DNA from: Pseudomonas sp. UFMG81
GTDB lineage: Bacteria > Pseudomonadota > Gammaproteobacteria > Pseudomonadales > Pseudomonadaceae
Assembly (NCBI RefSeq): GCF_015354575.1
Contig: NZ_JACAFQ010000008.1
Location: 1 to 45,388, forward strand
DNA length: 45,388 bases
Reading direction: 5' to 3'
The translations under genes were made by a program, and so were the position numbers. Shown in pieces: positions 27,310 to 35,184 of this stretch (the first letter of the stretch is position 1; each line of letters begins with the position of its first letter). The notes beneath the pieces are model-generated. The model had not been told where the DNA came from, made no database searches, and worked only from the letters and a program-made list of their open reading frames with translations.

Positions 27310-27510
27310 TTAATGCCGCGGCTCCAGATCCCCCGAATACAGCTCATCCTCAGACTCTTGCGCCCCCGCAATCTTGTGCTCTTCAGCCGCCCAGGCGCCC
27401 AAGTCGATCAACTTGCACCGGTCCGAGCAAAACGGCCGGAACGGGCTCTGCTCGCCCCATTCCACAGGCGCCCCACAAGTCGGGCATTCAACGGTCATCG
27501 GCTGGCTCAT
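27310..27510 (-). CDS. yacG: DNA gyrase inhibitor YacG
   Basis: This 66-aa zinc protein has the C4 ligands C9, C12, C28 and C32 in [10 protein letters not shown] and [13 protein letters not shown]. coli YacG binds GyrB and blocks DNA binding. Its start overlaps the coaE stop by 4 bases. The coaE-yacG-pilD link is usual in gammaproteobacteria. Confidence 0.92.
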   Translation of the reverse strand: MSQPMTVECPTCGAPVEWGEQSPFRPFCSDRCKLIDLGAWAAEEHKIAGAQESEDELYSGDLEPRH

Positions 27511-28130
27511 GGCTGGCCTCCTCGCAAAGTCAGGTAAAAGTGGTGCAGGCGGTCAATCTCATCGTGCAGCGCTTGCAGGTCACGATCGTTGACCACCACA
27601 TCATCGGCATGGCGCAGGCGCTCTTCCCGGGCCAGCTGGGCCTTGAGAATCGCCTGCACCTGTTCGGCGCTGGTGTTGTCGCGGGACAACGTGCGCTGCA
27701 CCTGCAACTCGGTCGGCGCATCGATCACCAGGATCCGCTGGATCTTCTGGTACTGCCCCGACTCGATCAGCAACGGCGAGACATACACCGCATAGGGCGT
27801 CTCGGCCTTGGCCAGGTAGCTGAAAATCTCCTGCCCGATCAGCGGGTGCAGCAGTTGCTCCAGCCACTGCCGCTGCGCAGGGTCGGCGAAGATCAGCTGG
27901 CGCAGGGCGCCACGGTCGAGCTGGCCGTCTTCGAGCAGCACGCCGGGGCCGAAGCGCTCGACGATGCTGGCCAGGGCAGGGCGCCCCGGCTCGACGACCC
28001 AGCGCGCGGCCTGGTCGGCGTCGACCAGGTGCACGCCCAGCTCGACGAAACGTTCGGCTGCGGCGCTCTTGCCGCTGCCGATGCCGCCGGTCAAACCGAG
28101 AATCCAAGGGGTGAAGGGCGCTGTGCTCAT
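27507..28130 (-). CDS. coaE: Dephospho-CoA kinase
   Basis: This 207-aa P-loop kinase performs the final step of coenzyme A synthesis. The Walker [18 protein letters not shown] is at the N-terminus, followed by the [13 protein letters not shown] motif and a lid region with arginines. It overlaps the pilD stop by one base and yacG by four, so pilD-coaE-yacG are one transcript, probably with pilC upstream. Confidence 0.95.
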   Translation of the reverse strand: MSTAPFTPWILGLTGGIGSGKSAAAERFVELGVHLVDADQAARWVVEPGRPALASIVERFGPGVLLEDGQLDRGALRQLIFADPAQRQWLEQLLHPLIGQEIFSYLAKAETPYAVYVSPLLIESGQYQKIQRILVIDAPTELQVQRTLSRDNTSAEQVQAILKAQLAREERLRHADDVVVNDRDLQALHDEIDRLHHFYLTLRGGQP

Positions 28131-28996
28131 CAGGTTCCAAGCAGTTGCAGGTAAGAGGCGACTATTTCATCACCCCAGAGCACCGCGATCCAGCCCGCAA
28201 TGGCCAGATAAGGCCCGAAAGGCAGCGCAGCGCCCAGCTGCGCCCGGCGCAAACGCACCAATATCAGCCCGATCAGCGCCCCCGCCAGCGACCCCAGCAT
28301 CAGTGTCAGCGGCAAAATCTGCCAACCGCCCCAGGCCCCCAGCATCGCCAGCAGCTTGAAATCGCCCTGGCCAATACCGTCCTTGCCGGTCAGCAGCTTG
28401 AACACCCAGAACACCGACCACAGGCTCAAGTAGCCCGCCACCGCACCCCACACCGCATCGGCCAGCGGCACCAGCAGCCCGAACGCGTTGACCACCAGCC
28501 CCAGCCACAACAGCGGCAGCACCAGCACATCCGGCAGCAGCTGGTGCTCGGCATCGATCAGGCTCAAGGCGATCAGCCCCCAGGTCAGCAACAGCACTGC
28601 CAGCGCCGCCTCGCCCGGCCCGAAGTGCCACGCCACCAGCAGCGACAGCAGGGCACACGCCAATTCCACCAAGGGGTAGCGCACACTGATGCGCCCCTTG
28701 CACGCCGAGCAACGCCCACGCAGCGCCAGGTAACTCAGCAGGGGAATGTTCTCCCACGCACGGATCCTGTGCTCGCAGAGCGGGCAGCGCGAGGCCGGCA
28801 AGCACAAGTCGAAGCGCTCGTGCACCGCCCCCGGCAGCCCCAGCACCTCCTGCGCCTCCCGCTGCCACTGGCGCTCGAGCATGATCGGCAGCCGGTAGGC
28901 CAGCACATTGAGAAAACTGCCCACCAGCAACCCCAGCACCACGGCCAGGGTGTAGAAGAAAGGCGGATGATCGACGATCAAGGTCCAGGCATTCAT
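28130..28996 (-). CDS. pilD: Prepilin peptidase / N-methyltransferase PilD
   Basis: This 288-aa inner-membrane aspartyl protease cuts pilin leaders and N-methylates the new end. The cytoplasmic zinc domain has CPLCEHRI and CSACKGRIS cysteine pairs. The catalytic aspartates are in [11 protein letters not shown] and [14 protein letters not shown]. It should process PilA, the minor pilins here and any type II secretion pseudopilins elsewhere. Two bases separate it from pilC. Confidence 0.96.
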   Translation of the reverse strand: MNAWTLIVDHPPFFYTLAVVLGLLVGSFLNVLAYRLPIMLERQWQREAQEVLGLPGAVHERFDLCLPASRCPLCEHRIRAWENIPLLSYLALRGRCSACKGRISVRYPLVELACALLSLLVAWHFGPGEAALAVLLLTWGLIALSLIDAEHQLLPDVLVLPLLWLGLVVNAFGLLVPLADAVWGAVAGYLSLWSVFWVFKLLTGKDGIGQGDFKLLAMLGAWGGWQILPLTLMLGSLAGALIGLILVRLRRAQLGAALPFGPYLAIAGWIAVLWGDEIVASYLQLLGT

Positions 28997-28998
28997 GT

Positions 28999-30207
28999 TC
29001 AGATCAGGCTACCCAACTGGAAGATCGGTAGGTACATCGCCACCACCAGGCCCCCCACCAGCAGCCCGAGCACCAGCACGATGGCCGGCTCCAGCAGTGT
29101 GGTCAACTGCTCCAGCCCCTGGCTGACCTGCTCTTCATAATGTAGCGCGGCTTTGTCCAGCATCAGGTCCAGCGTGCCGCTGGCTTCCCCCACCGCCACC
29201 AGCTGGCGCAACAGCGGCGGGAACAGCCCGTCCAGCTCCATTGCCTGTTGCAGCCCCAGCCCGCTCGCCACCCGCTGGCGCAGCGCCAGGATTGCCCGCT
29301 CGTGCAGGCTGTCGCCACTCACCGGCGCCACGGTCTGCAGCGCATCCAGCAGCGCCACCCCCGCAGCATAAGCGGTGCCCAGGCTGCGGGCGAAACGCGC
29401 CAACGCCGCCCGCCCCAACAAAGTCCCCACCACCGGCACCCGCAGCACCCCACGCAACAGCCACAGGCGCGCCGGCATATGCCGCCGATACAGCTCCCGC
29501 ACACCCAGCACCAGCGCCGTTATCAACAGCACCAGCCACAGCAAGTGATTGCCCAGCCCTGTGGATAAATCGATCACCCATTGCGTGAACGCCGGCAACG
29601 CCTTGTCGAAACTGGCGAACAGGCTCTGGAACCGCGGCACCACCTCCAGCAGCAGCAACGTCGCCACCCCAAGCCCGGTCAGCAGCAACAGCGCCGGGTA
29701 CAGCATCGCCTTGCGCACCTTCTGCCGCAGCGCCTGGCGCTTTTCCAGCATGCCCGCCATCTGCTCCAGCTGCCGGTCCAGCGTGCCCGACTGCTCACCC
29801 ACCCGCACCAGGTTGCAGTACAGCGCATCGAACCACGCCGGATGCCGCTGCAACGCCTCCGCCAAGCCCAGCCCCGCCGCCACATCCTGTTTCAACCGCG
29901 CCAGCAATGCCGCCATGCCAGGGTTCACTGTGCTGCGCGCCATCACCTCGAACGCCTGCAACAACGGCACCCCCGCCGTTAAAAGCGTCGCCAGCTGCCG
30001 GCTGAACCCCGGCGCATCCGCCTTGCCCGCGCGCGCCGGCCAACGCCAGCGCCAGCCCCCCGCCGGCCGCACCCACGTGGCCCGGATACCCTGGCGCCGC
30101 AGCCACGCCTGCACGAACGCCGGGCTGCGCCCCGCGTGCTGGCCCTGTTGATGAGCGCCCGAGGCATCGATGCCCTCCCAGGCGTAGAGGCGAGTGGAAG
30201 CTTGCAT
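28999..30207 (-). CDS. pilC: Type IV pilus inner-membrane platform protein PilC
   Basis: This 402-aa protein of the GspF/PilC family has two homologous cytoplasmic helical domains, each followed by membrane helices (FSRQLATLLTAGVPLLQAFE; FARSLGTAYAAGVALLDALQ). The start MQASTRLYAWEGIDASG gives the normal length; the longer frame runs into the pilA promoter region. The gene for its motor ATPase PilB, adjacent in P. aeruginosa, is absent between pilC and pilA. Confidence 0.93.
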   Translation of the reverse strand: MQASTRLYAWEGIDASGAHQQGQHAGRSPAFVQAWLRRQGIRATWVRPAGGWRWRWPARAGKADAPGFSRQLATLLTAGVPLLQAFEVMARSTVNPGMAALLARLKQDVAAGLGLAEALQRHPAWFDALYCNLVRVGEQSGTLDRQLEQMAGMLEKRQALRQKVRKAMLYPALLLLTGLGVATLLLLEVVPRFQSLFASFDKALPAFTQWVIDLSTGLGNHLLWLVLLITALVLGVRELYRRHMPARLWLLRGVLRVPVVGTLLGRAALARFARSLGTAYAAGVALLDALQTVAPVSGDSLHERAILALRQRVASGLGLQQAMELDGLFPPLLRQLVAVGEASGTLDLMLDKAALHYEEQVSQGLEQLTTLLEPAIVLVLGLLVGGLVVAMYLPIFQLGSLI

Positions 30208-30424
30208 GCGAGAGTCCTTTGCAGTTGAGCGACAAGCCCCGTAACAGCTTGCCGGGCCCGCCAGCGGGCGCGTTTCCATGACGGTCACTAGAGTAGTGCA
30301 ACGCACATGACGCCCTGCCACGCAGGGGTGACAAAAGGTGTCGGTTCAGGCCTACTGCGCCGCTGCCGGCCGGGGCGCAGCCAGCGCCCCTCACGCCTCC
30401 ACGTATTGCAAAGGATTACCGCTG

Positions 30425-30835
30425 ATGAAAGGGCAACGCGGCATTACCCTGATCGAACTGATGATCGTCGTTGCGATCATCGGCATCCTGGCGACCATCG
30501 CCATCCCGATGTACACCAACCACCAGGCCCGCGCCAAAGCCGCCGCCGGCCTGCTGGAGATCACCGCCCTCAAGACCCCGATGGACGTACGCCTGAACGA
30601 CGGCAAGAACGTCCCCGACGTCGCCAGCCTCGGCGGCCAGGCGACCACCGCCCACTGCGCCATCGTCGCCACCGGCAACGCCGCCGACGGCACCGCCAGC
30701 ATCGCCTGCACCCTGGCCCAGGCCCCCGCCAACGTACTCGGCAAGGCCATCACCCTCAGCCGCACCCAGGCCGGCTGGGCCTGCACCACCACCGTCGAGG
30801 AAGACCTCGCCCCGAACGGCTGCACGGCGCAATGA
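30425..30835 (+). CDS. pilA: Major type IV pilin PilA
   Basis: This 136-aa pilin has leader MKGQRG cut before [17 protein letters not shown], with Glu at mature position 5, and a C-terminal disulfide loop (GWACTT ... LAPNGCTAQ). An additional Cys pair lies mid-protein ([15 protein letters not shown]). The first mature residue is Ile rather than the usual Phe. ATG 30425 has AAAGGA upstream. It diverges from pilC and is followed by tRNA-Thr, as in P. aeruginosa. Confidence 0.92.
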   Translation: MKGQRGITLIELMIVVAIIGILATIAIPMYTNHQARAKAAAGLLEITALKTPMDVRLNDGKNVPDVASLGGQATTAHCAIVATGNAADGTASIACTLAQAPANVLGKAITLSRTQAGWACTTTVEEDLAPNGCTAQ

Positions 30836-30893
30836 AAGTGAGGTGAAACAGAGGTTTGCGTAACGCACACGGCAGTGGTACGTTGCGCAACAC

Positions 30894-30969
30894 GCCGGTG
30901 TAGCTCAGTCGGTAGAGCAGCGCACTCGTAACGCGAAGGTCGCAGGTTCGATTCCTGTCTCCGGCACCA
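30894..30969 (+). tRNA. tRNA-Thr (CGT)
   Basis: A 76-base tRNA with D-stem GCTC/GAGC, anticodon loop CTCGTAA giving CGT, T-loop TTCGATT and encoded CCA. The acceptor GCCGGTG / CTCCGGC leaves a T6-T67 mismatch and the anticodon stem has A31-C39. Its 3' end is the left edge of the accessory island and a plausible integration site. Confidence 0.92.
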
Positions 30970-31013
30970 GTTCAGGTTCCAGCGAAGGCTAACAAAATCT
31001 CTGGAACCCCCGT

Positions 31014-31040
31014 GAAACCCGCCTTCTGGCGGGTTTTTTC
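31014..31040 (+). terminator. Terminator after tRNA-Thr
   Basis: AACCCGCC-TTCT-GGCGGGTT is followed by a T-run. An additional inverted repeat (GGTTCCAG / CTGGAACC, about 30976-31008) precedes it. Confidence 0.9.
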
Positions 31041-31115
31041 GTTACACCTACCTCGTTTGCTAAGTGCGAAGCTACTCTGCCTGCCGAACTGGAGCCAACA
31101 GAAGCCTTAAGACAT

Positions 31116-31826
31116 ATGAAAAATAAAATACCACTCACGCTAACATTACTTTGGGTTCTAGCTAGTGCAGTGTTTTTCGGGTTGAACCTGCAATCAAATA
31201 AGCTAATGTCACCTAATGAGGTAGGTGACTTTCTCGCAGGATTTTTTTCACCCATTGCTCTAATGTGGCTTGTCTTTGGGTATTTCCAACAGGGAGAAGA
31301 ATTGAAGCTGAATACTGAGGCCGTTAAGCTTCAGGTAAAAGAGCTCAACCTTTCAGTAGAACAGCAAAGGGAACTGGTAAAAGTAACTCAGGCAGATTTA
31401 ATCTTGAGCAAGAAAGCTCATGAGCATCAATACGTTGCGCGCGAGGCTCTTTGTGGTTCTATGTTCTCAATGGGGATGAGTGACGACGAGTTAAACGACG
31501 AATACAATTACACTCTTTGCAATACCGGTAATGTACAATTCGCAATCAAGGAGGCAGCAATAACTTTCGGAAATTGCTCTATGCAGGCGGATACCGATGC
31601 ACTGCCAGCAGTTTTAAGGCCTGGAGAAATAATTCTCATTCTGGTTTCCTTTGCGAAAGATCAATACGAATTTCAAAGTGAAGGATTTAGAGAAGAAGAC
31701 GTAACCGGTGTGGAGTTTGAGGTGTTTTCTGCTGAAGGCATGGCCTACAGAATTCGGCATAGTCATACGAATAGGGATAATATCTGGAATAAATTTGAGC
31801 TCGGAGACAAGAGCTTAGAGTGTTGA
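31116..31826 (+). CDS. Uncharacterised two-helix membrane protein with coiled coil
   Basis: This 236-aa protein begins with two hydrophobic segments (about residues 5-25 and 40-57). A heptad-rich coiled coil follows (about 58-95, EELKLNTEAVKLQVKELNLS), then a beta-rich C-terminal domain that faces the cytoplasm by the positive-inside reading. I do not recognise a named family. Codon use is AT-rich, unlike the pil genes, marking the start of acquired DNA. A defence or signalling role is possible only by location. Confidence 0.7.
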   Translation: MKNKIPLTLTLLWVLASAVFFGLNLQSNKLMSPNEVGDFLAGFFSPIALMWLVFGYFQQGEELKLNTEAVKLQVKELNLSVEQQRELVKVTQADLILSKKAHEHQYVAREALCGSMFSMGMSDDELNDEYNYTLCNTGNVQFAIKEAAITFGNCSMQADTDALPAVLRPGEIILILVSFAKDQYEFQSEGFREEDVTGVEFEVFSAEGMAYRIRHSHTNRDNIWNKFELGDKSLEC

Positions 31827-31905
31827 TGGTGCGAAACGTAAAGTTATAAATTGACATTTTAAGGCTAGTATGGTGTGTCAGAAGTGCCGCTAAAAATTTG
31901 AATTA

Positions 31906-32420
31906 GGCTCTGTAGGTCATCACTCAACAAGAGTTGTGTATCGACATGGGTCGACCAAGCAACTGTTATTATGCTTTCTGAGTCTGGAAAAGCGGAACTG
32001 TTACGTCGAGCAAAGCTCTGCAAGCTTCTAAGACCTACGCCTGCGCGCCGAGATAATCATTGCTTGTGCGGCTGGCGAGTCATGCAACGACATTGCGCAG
32101 CGCTTGGGTACCAGCAAGGATGTCGTATTACGCTGGCACTAGCTCTTCTCAAATTTGGGATTGCTGGGCTTGAACAATGGGCCGCGCTATGGTCGCCCTC
32201 TTACTATTTCGGATGACTTGGTTCAGCAGTGGTAAATCAGGTATTGCAGGGTAAATCCGAGTATTCCAGTTACTGGGATACTCGACGCAAGAGCCGTGAG
32301 CCGGGTCTATCATCTGCCAGCATCATGCGTATCTGGCATGCGTTTGGGATCAATCCGCCAAATATGTCCTTTTCTATTCGAAAAAACATGCAGAAAGTGC
32401 TTGTGATGAAGCGGGCTTAG
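31906..32420 (+). mobile_element. Decayed IS630-type transposase fragment
   Basis: In shifting frames the stretch encodes pieces typical of the N-terminal helix-turn-helix part of IS630-family transposases: CAAGESCNDIAQRLGTSKD, then NNGPRYGRPLTISDDLVQQ, then VMRIWHAFG-like SIMRIWHAFGINPP. At least two frameshifts and stops separate the pieces, and the DDE catalytic domain is missing. No terminal inverted repeats were identified. Confidence 0.7.
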
Positions 32421-32770
32421 ACCCTGAAGAATGGTTCGTGAGCGCATGCCTAAATACGTATTCAGGTCATTCTTATTGCAACTTGAACTATTCGAATCTC
32501 GAGGGTCTTCACCGGCTGTATTTTTCGCCACGCCCGGAGCACTAAAAATAAGCCTTTTATCTCTATTCCGGCCGTCAGAGGAAGCTTTGTTGATGATACT
32601 CCCAAGACACCTTACTATCTCTACTAAGAAAGTCACACTAACCTACGATGTTGATGCTCCAATCATTTAGACTGCAGTGCTTCGAGCGGTAAAGTAGAAA
32701 GGTTTCTGGATGCTTTATTTTTCTACAGGTAGGCCAATGCCACTCCTGATTGGTCATTGATCTAAATTAA
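32421..32770. other. Gene-poor stretch between the IS remnant and the nuclease gene
   Basis: An open frame at 32431-32670 (79 codons) has no family resemblance I can see and no clear ribosome site, so I do not call it a gene. The rest is AT-rich and probably carries the nuclease promoter. Confidence 0.4.
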
Positions 32771-32820
32771 ATTTGCCTCTGAGAACCTAATTAAATATCC
32801 CTGGGATCTCAGAAGCAAAT
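32771..32820 (+). promoter_or_regulatory. 14-bp imperfect inverted repeat before the Mrr-like gene
   Basis: ATTTGCCTCTGAGA (32771-32784) faces TCTCAGAAGCAAAT (32807-32820) with one mismatch and a 22-base A/T-rich spacer. It ends nine bases before the ATG. It could be an operator or an mRNA hairpin controlling translation. Confidence 0.55.
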
Positions 32821-32829
32821 CTCAAGGGT

Positions 32830-33600
32830 ATGAAAATGTATAGCAAAACAAACACGGGAAAGGATTTTGAGAGCTATGTTCAGTACGTATATAGCACGCT
32901 ACTCAACCTACGGGGTGAAAAGACCCAAGTCTCCCGTCGGACCACTTTCAAACTTCCAGCAGGCGATAGTTATGAAATAGATGTGTACTATGAATTTATT
33001 AAGGTCGGCATCCGTCACAGAGTAGCCATCGAGTGTAAAGATTGGAGGCGTCCTGTTGACCAGGGAAAGATTCTCGAATTTCATCAAAAAATAAAAAACA
33101 TTGGGCATGATATTGTCGGAATAGTCGTATCTCGATCTGGATACCAGGCCGGTGTGGAGAAGGTGGCGGCAAGACATAATATATCGCTGCTCACAGCAGA
33201 CGATCTACCATCACTCCCAGAGTTAGTAGGGCGCCAAATTATCAGCTCTGCGTTGCACGAACCTGATTTAATTGGAGAGCCTTTTTGGGTTATCGCTGAA
33301 TGCAGCGATAAGCTGAATAAACACAGTACAGGTAACTATCACGCTCCACCAGCCAACGGTCTACCTACAATCCCATTGTTTATATCGAAAAGGTACGCAG
33401 AAATTTATCTTTCCAAACTCAAGGATCGAGAGTTGTGGTCGGTCTATGGGGTGCCGCAATATAAACTGAGGATATTAATTGGATTTGCTAAAGGTGGGGG
33501 CATTAACTTGGCTATCGTCTACGCTCCCCCAGAATCAAATGGCGCCATTTCCGCGGTAAGAGTCTCCGTGAATGAGCTTGAGCGGAACTTCATGGTTTGA
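32830..33600 (+). CDS. Mrr-like PD-(D/E)xK restriction endonuclease
   Basis: This 256-aa protein has an N-terminal nuclease domain (about residues 8-125). It shows GKDFESYVQ with a conserved Glu, the catalytic Asp51 in EIDVYYE, and the E-x-K element Glu68-Lys70 in RVAIECKDW, then a GIVVSRSGYQAG strand-turn. This is the type IV (Mrr/restriction_endonuclease) arrangement; such enzymes cut modified foreign DNA. The C-terminal 110 residues are a separate domain I do not recognise. No methyltransferase lies nearby, fitting a solitary modification-dependent enzyme. AT-rich codon use suggests transfer. Confidence 0.78.
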   Translation: MKMYSKTNTGKDFESYVQYVYSTLLNLRGEKTQVSRRTTFKLPAGDSYEIDVYYEFIKVGIRHRVAIECKDWRRPVDQGKILEFHQKIKNIGHDIVGIVVSRSGYQAGVEKVAARHNISLLTADDLPSLPELVGRQIISSALHEPDLIGEPFWVIAECSDKLNKHSTGNYHAPPANGLPTIPLFISKRYAEIYLSKLKDRELWSVYGVPQYKLRILIGFAKGGGINLAIVYAPPESNGAISAVRVSVNELERNFMV

Positions 33601-33701
33601 AGCATGGATGGGTAGAGCTTTCAGTTTTGCCATCTACTGAATCGGTTTTTCGTATGATTAGTGCAGAGATAAGCTCTCGTAGAAAGTCGGCAAAAAAGGA
33701 G

Positions 33702-34592
33702 CTACGAGGTGGTTTTTAAGCTATCTCTAATTCTAGATTTGAAATCTGAGTAATCAGCGGTATTAATCTTTTCAACTATATTAAAGATTTTTTTGTATCT
33801 ATCGTCGAAGTTCTCAACTTGATAGATGTTGCTGTCTACCGCGAGATTGTTGATGGTGATGGAGATCTCTTTTAGCAGATCTATCTTGTATGAGGTGGTT
33901 TGCAGGTTTTCTTTCTTTAAAGCTGTTATGGATTTTGAGCAGATTTTAAAGCTGCTGCTATCGATCCAAGTGTCTTGCATGTTTGTGAAGGGGCTGACCC
34001 ACTGGCCGTGAGCGACTTTGTTCCTGAGTGTGATGGCAGGAGAAAAATGATCAGAAATCCAGCTGTGGATTTCTTCGTAAATTTTAAATCTTACGAATCC
34101 AACGCTGGAGATTGTGATTTCAGCATCAATAGCCAATGACGCATTCTTTTTGAGACCTATGTCAAGGGCGCGCTGCCAGCGAATTTCTAGCGAGCCTGCA
34201 TTATAAATATTTGCTCTTTCGTGCTCGCTAAATGCCCCTTTCTCATAGAGAAGCTTGTGCAGTCTAGCTTCACACCAGACACCTAAAAGCATAGTGTACA
34301 ATCGAGTAAATGTAATTTCGTCAGGCTCGTCGCCCTTGCGAATTACTTTTCGTAACTGTTTGCCGATGTGTTCTAGTGCTGATGAGACGTGCTCAAAGTT
34401 TTTTTCGTGGTAATCTTTGACTTTGGAGATTGTGCCAGAGCTGGCAAGATGAGCTGTGTTAGTTTCATCTGAGGGGACGGATGAATTTATTTCGCTGCTG
34501 GAAATTGCTGCAGATGGAGTTGCCATCAAGGAAGAGCTAACAATTTCAGCACCTGAAAAGAAATGGAGCAGTTTGTTTAAAATGCTAGCCAT
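33702..34592 (-). CDS. HEPN-like protein, possible ribonuclease
   Basis: This 296-aa, mostly helical protein contains LRNKVAHGQW, matching the R-x4-H signature of HEPN domains (Arg-Asn-x-x-x-His), whose members are often RNases in toxin and abortive-infection systems. It is preceded by a long helical segment (FTRLYTMLLGVWCEARLHKLLYE). The first 50 residues are Ser-rich and low complexity. No clear ribosome site precedes the ATG at 34592. A tRNA-like gene lies 50 bases upstream on the same strand. Family assignment rests on the motif and helical pattern; catalysis and target are inferred. Confidence 0.6.
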   Translation of the reverse strand: MASILNKLLHFFSGAEIVSSSLMATPSAAISSSEINSSVPSDETNTAHLASSGTISKVKDYHEKNFEHVSSALEHIGKQLRKVIRKGDEPDEITFTRLYTMLLGVWCEARLHKLLYEKGAFSEHERANIYNAGSLEIRWQRALDIGLKKNASLAIDAEITISSVGFVRFKIYEEIHSWISDHFSPAITLRNKVAHGQWVSPFTNMQDTWIDSSSFKICSKSITALKKENLQTTSYKIDLLKEISITINNLAVDSNIYQVENFDDRYKKIFNIVEKINTADYSDFKSRIRDSLKTTS

Positions 34593-34611
34593 ATTTTATA
34601 AATCAGTCCGT

Positions 34612-34648
34612 ATGCCAAAAAAATCTTCTCGGAAAATTTCTTTGGCAT
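34612..34648 (-). promoter_or_regulatory. Hairpin between the tRNA-like gene and the HEPN gene
   Basis: ATGCCAAA (34612-34619) and TTTGGCAT (34641-34648) are exact complements separated by 21 bases that can pair further (AAAT/ATTT). The upstream arm on the minus strand is the 3' acceptor strand of the tRNA-like RNA, so folding of the hairpin and of the tRNA exclude each other. It may act as an RNA processing site, attenuator or weak terminator. Confidence 0.5.
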
Positions 34649-34712
34649 GTCGGACTCGAACCGATACCTTCCTATTATTAATAGGACGTGCTAACCATTA
34701 CACCACATGCCC
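34643..34712 (-). tRNA. Atypical tRNA-like gene, apparent anticodon AAT
   Basis: The minus strand folds as a cloverleaf. Acceptor GGGCATG / CATGCC leaves the first base unpaired. The D-arm GTGT AATGGTTAG CAC resembles eukaryotic-style arms. The anticodon arm TCCTA-TTAATAA-TAGGA is perfect, and the T-arm TCGG-TTCGAGT-CCGA has only four good pairs. CCA is not encoded, unlike the five core tRNA/rRNA-linked genes here. The middle of the loop reads AAT (34677-34679), formally Ile, an anticodon very rare in bacteria. It may be a phage/island tRNA, a decoy, or a degenerate gene. Confidence 0.65.
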
Positions 34713-34988
34713 GGCGTAATGATCCCCTACCTGGCAAAGAATTGCAACCCTCTTGTGCGAGAATTATGCATGTGTGATGCGATTTTTGGCTGAAATTATT
34801 CTCAGCAGATGTGCAAAAAAATGAAAGATTCACGCCTTCCCCCTGCCTAGAGCTACCTAACTTATCGCTTTTCCGCTCATATCCATGAGCAATCTACTTG
34901 CATTTCAGAAACCTTGCTCTGGGTGTCTTAAAGGAATAAAGTCTGTTCGTCGCGACCAATTCCGCGACCGGGTTTGGCGACCCGACCG

Positions 34989-35131
34989 AAAAAGGCGCAA
35001 CGGCGCCCCGATCACGATTGCAGGCGCTTTTTTTGTGTCCGCAGTTCCGTGTAATGGCGGCTGTGCGTGGGAGACCCTCGGGTCTGCCGGGTTCCTTTTC
35101 CTCGGTTCGCCAACCTGCGTACAGCTGCCAC
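34989..35131 (+). ncRNA. Structured RNA leader, copy 1
   Basis: First comes a terminator-like hairpin (AAAAAGGCGC ... GCGCTTTTTTT, 34989-35036). Then a long stem of 16 pairs closes between TGGCGGCTGTGCGTGG (35055-35070) and CTGCGTACAGCTGCCA (35115-35130), with AGACC-CTCG-GGTCT as an inner hairpin. Copy 2 at 43747-43894 keeps the same fold with different bases. No protein is needed to explain this stretch. It leads into two small overlapping genes. Confidence 0.6.
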
Positions 35132-35184
35132 CCTATTCGTTTGGCGACGATGGTGTGGTGCTTCAACCGAAAAGGACCTCATGC

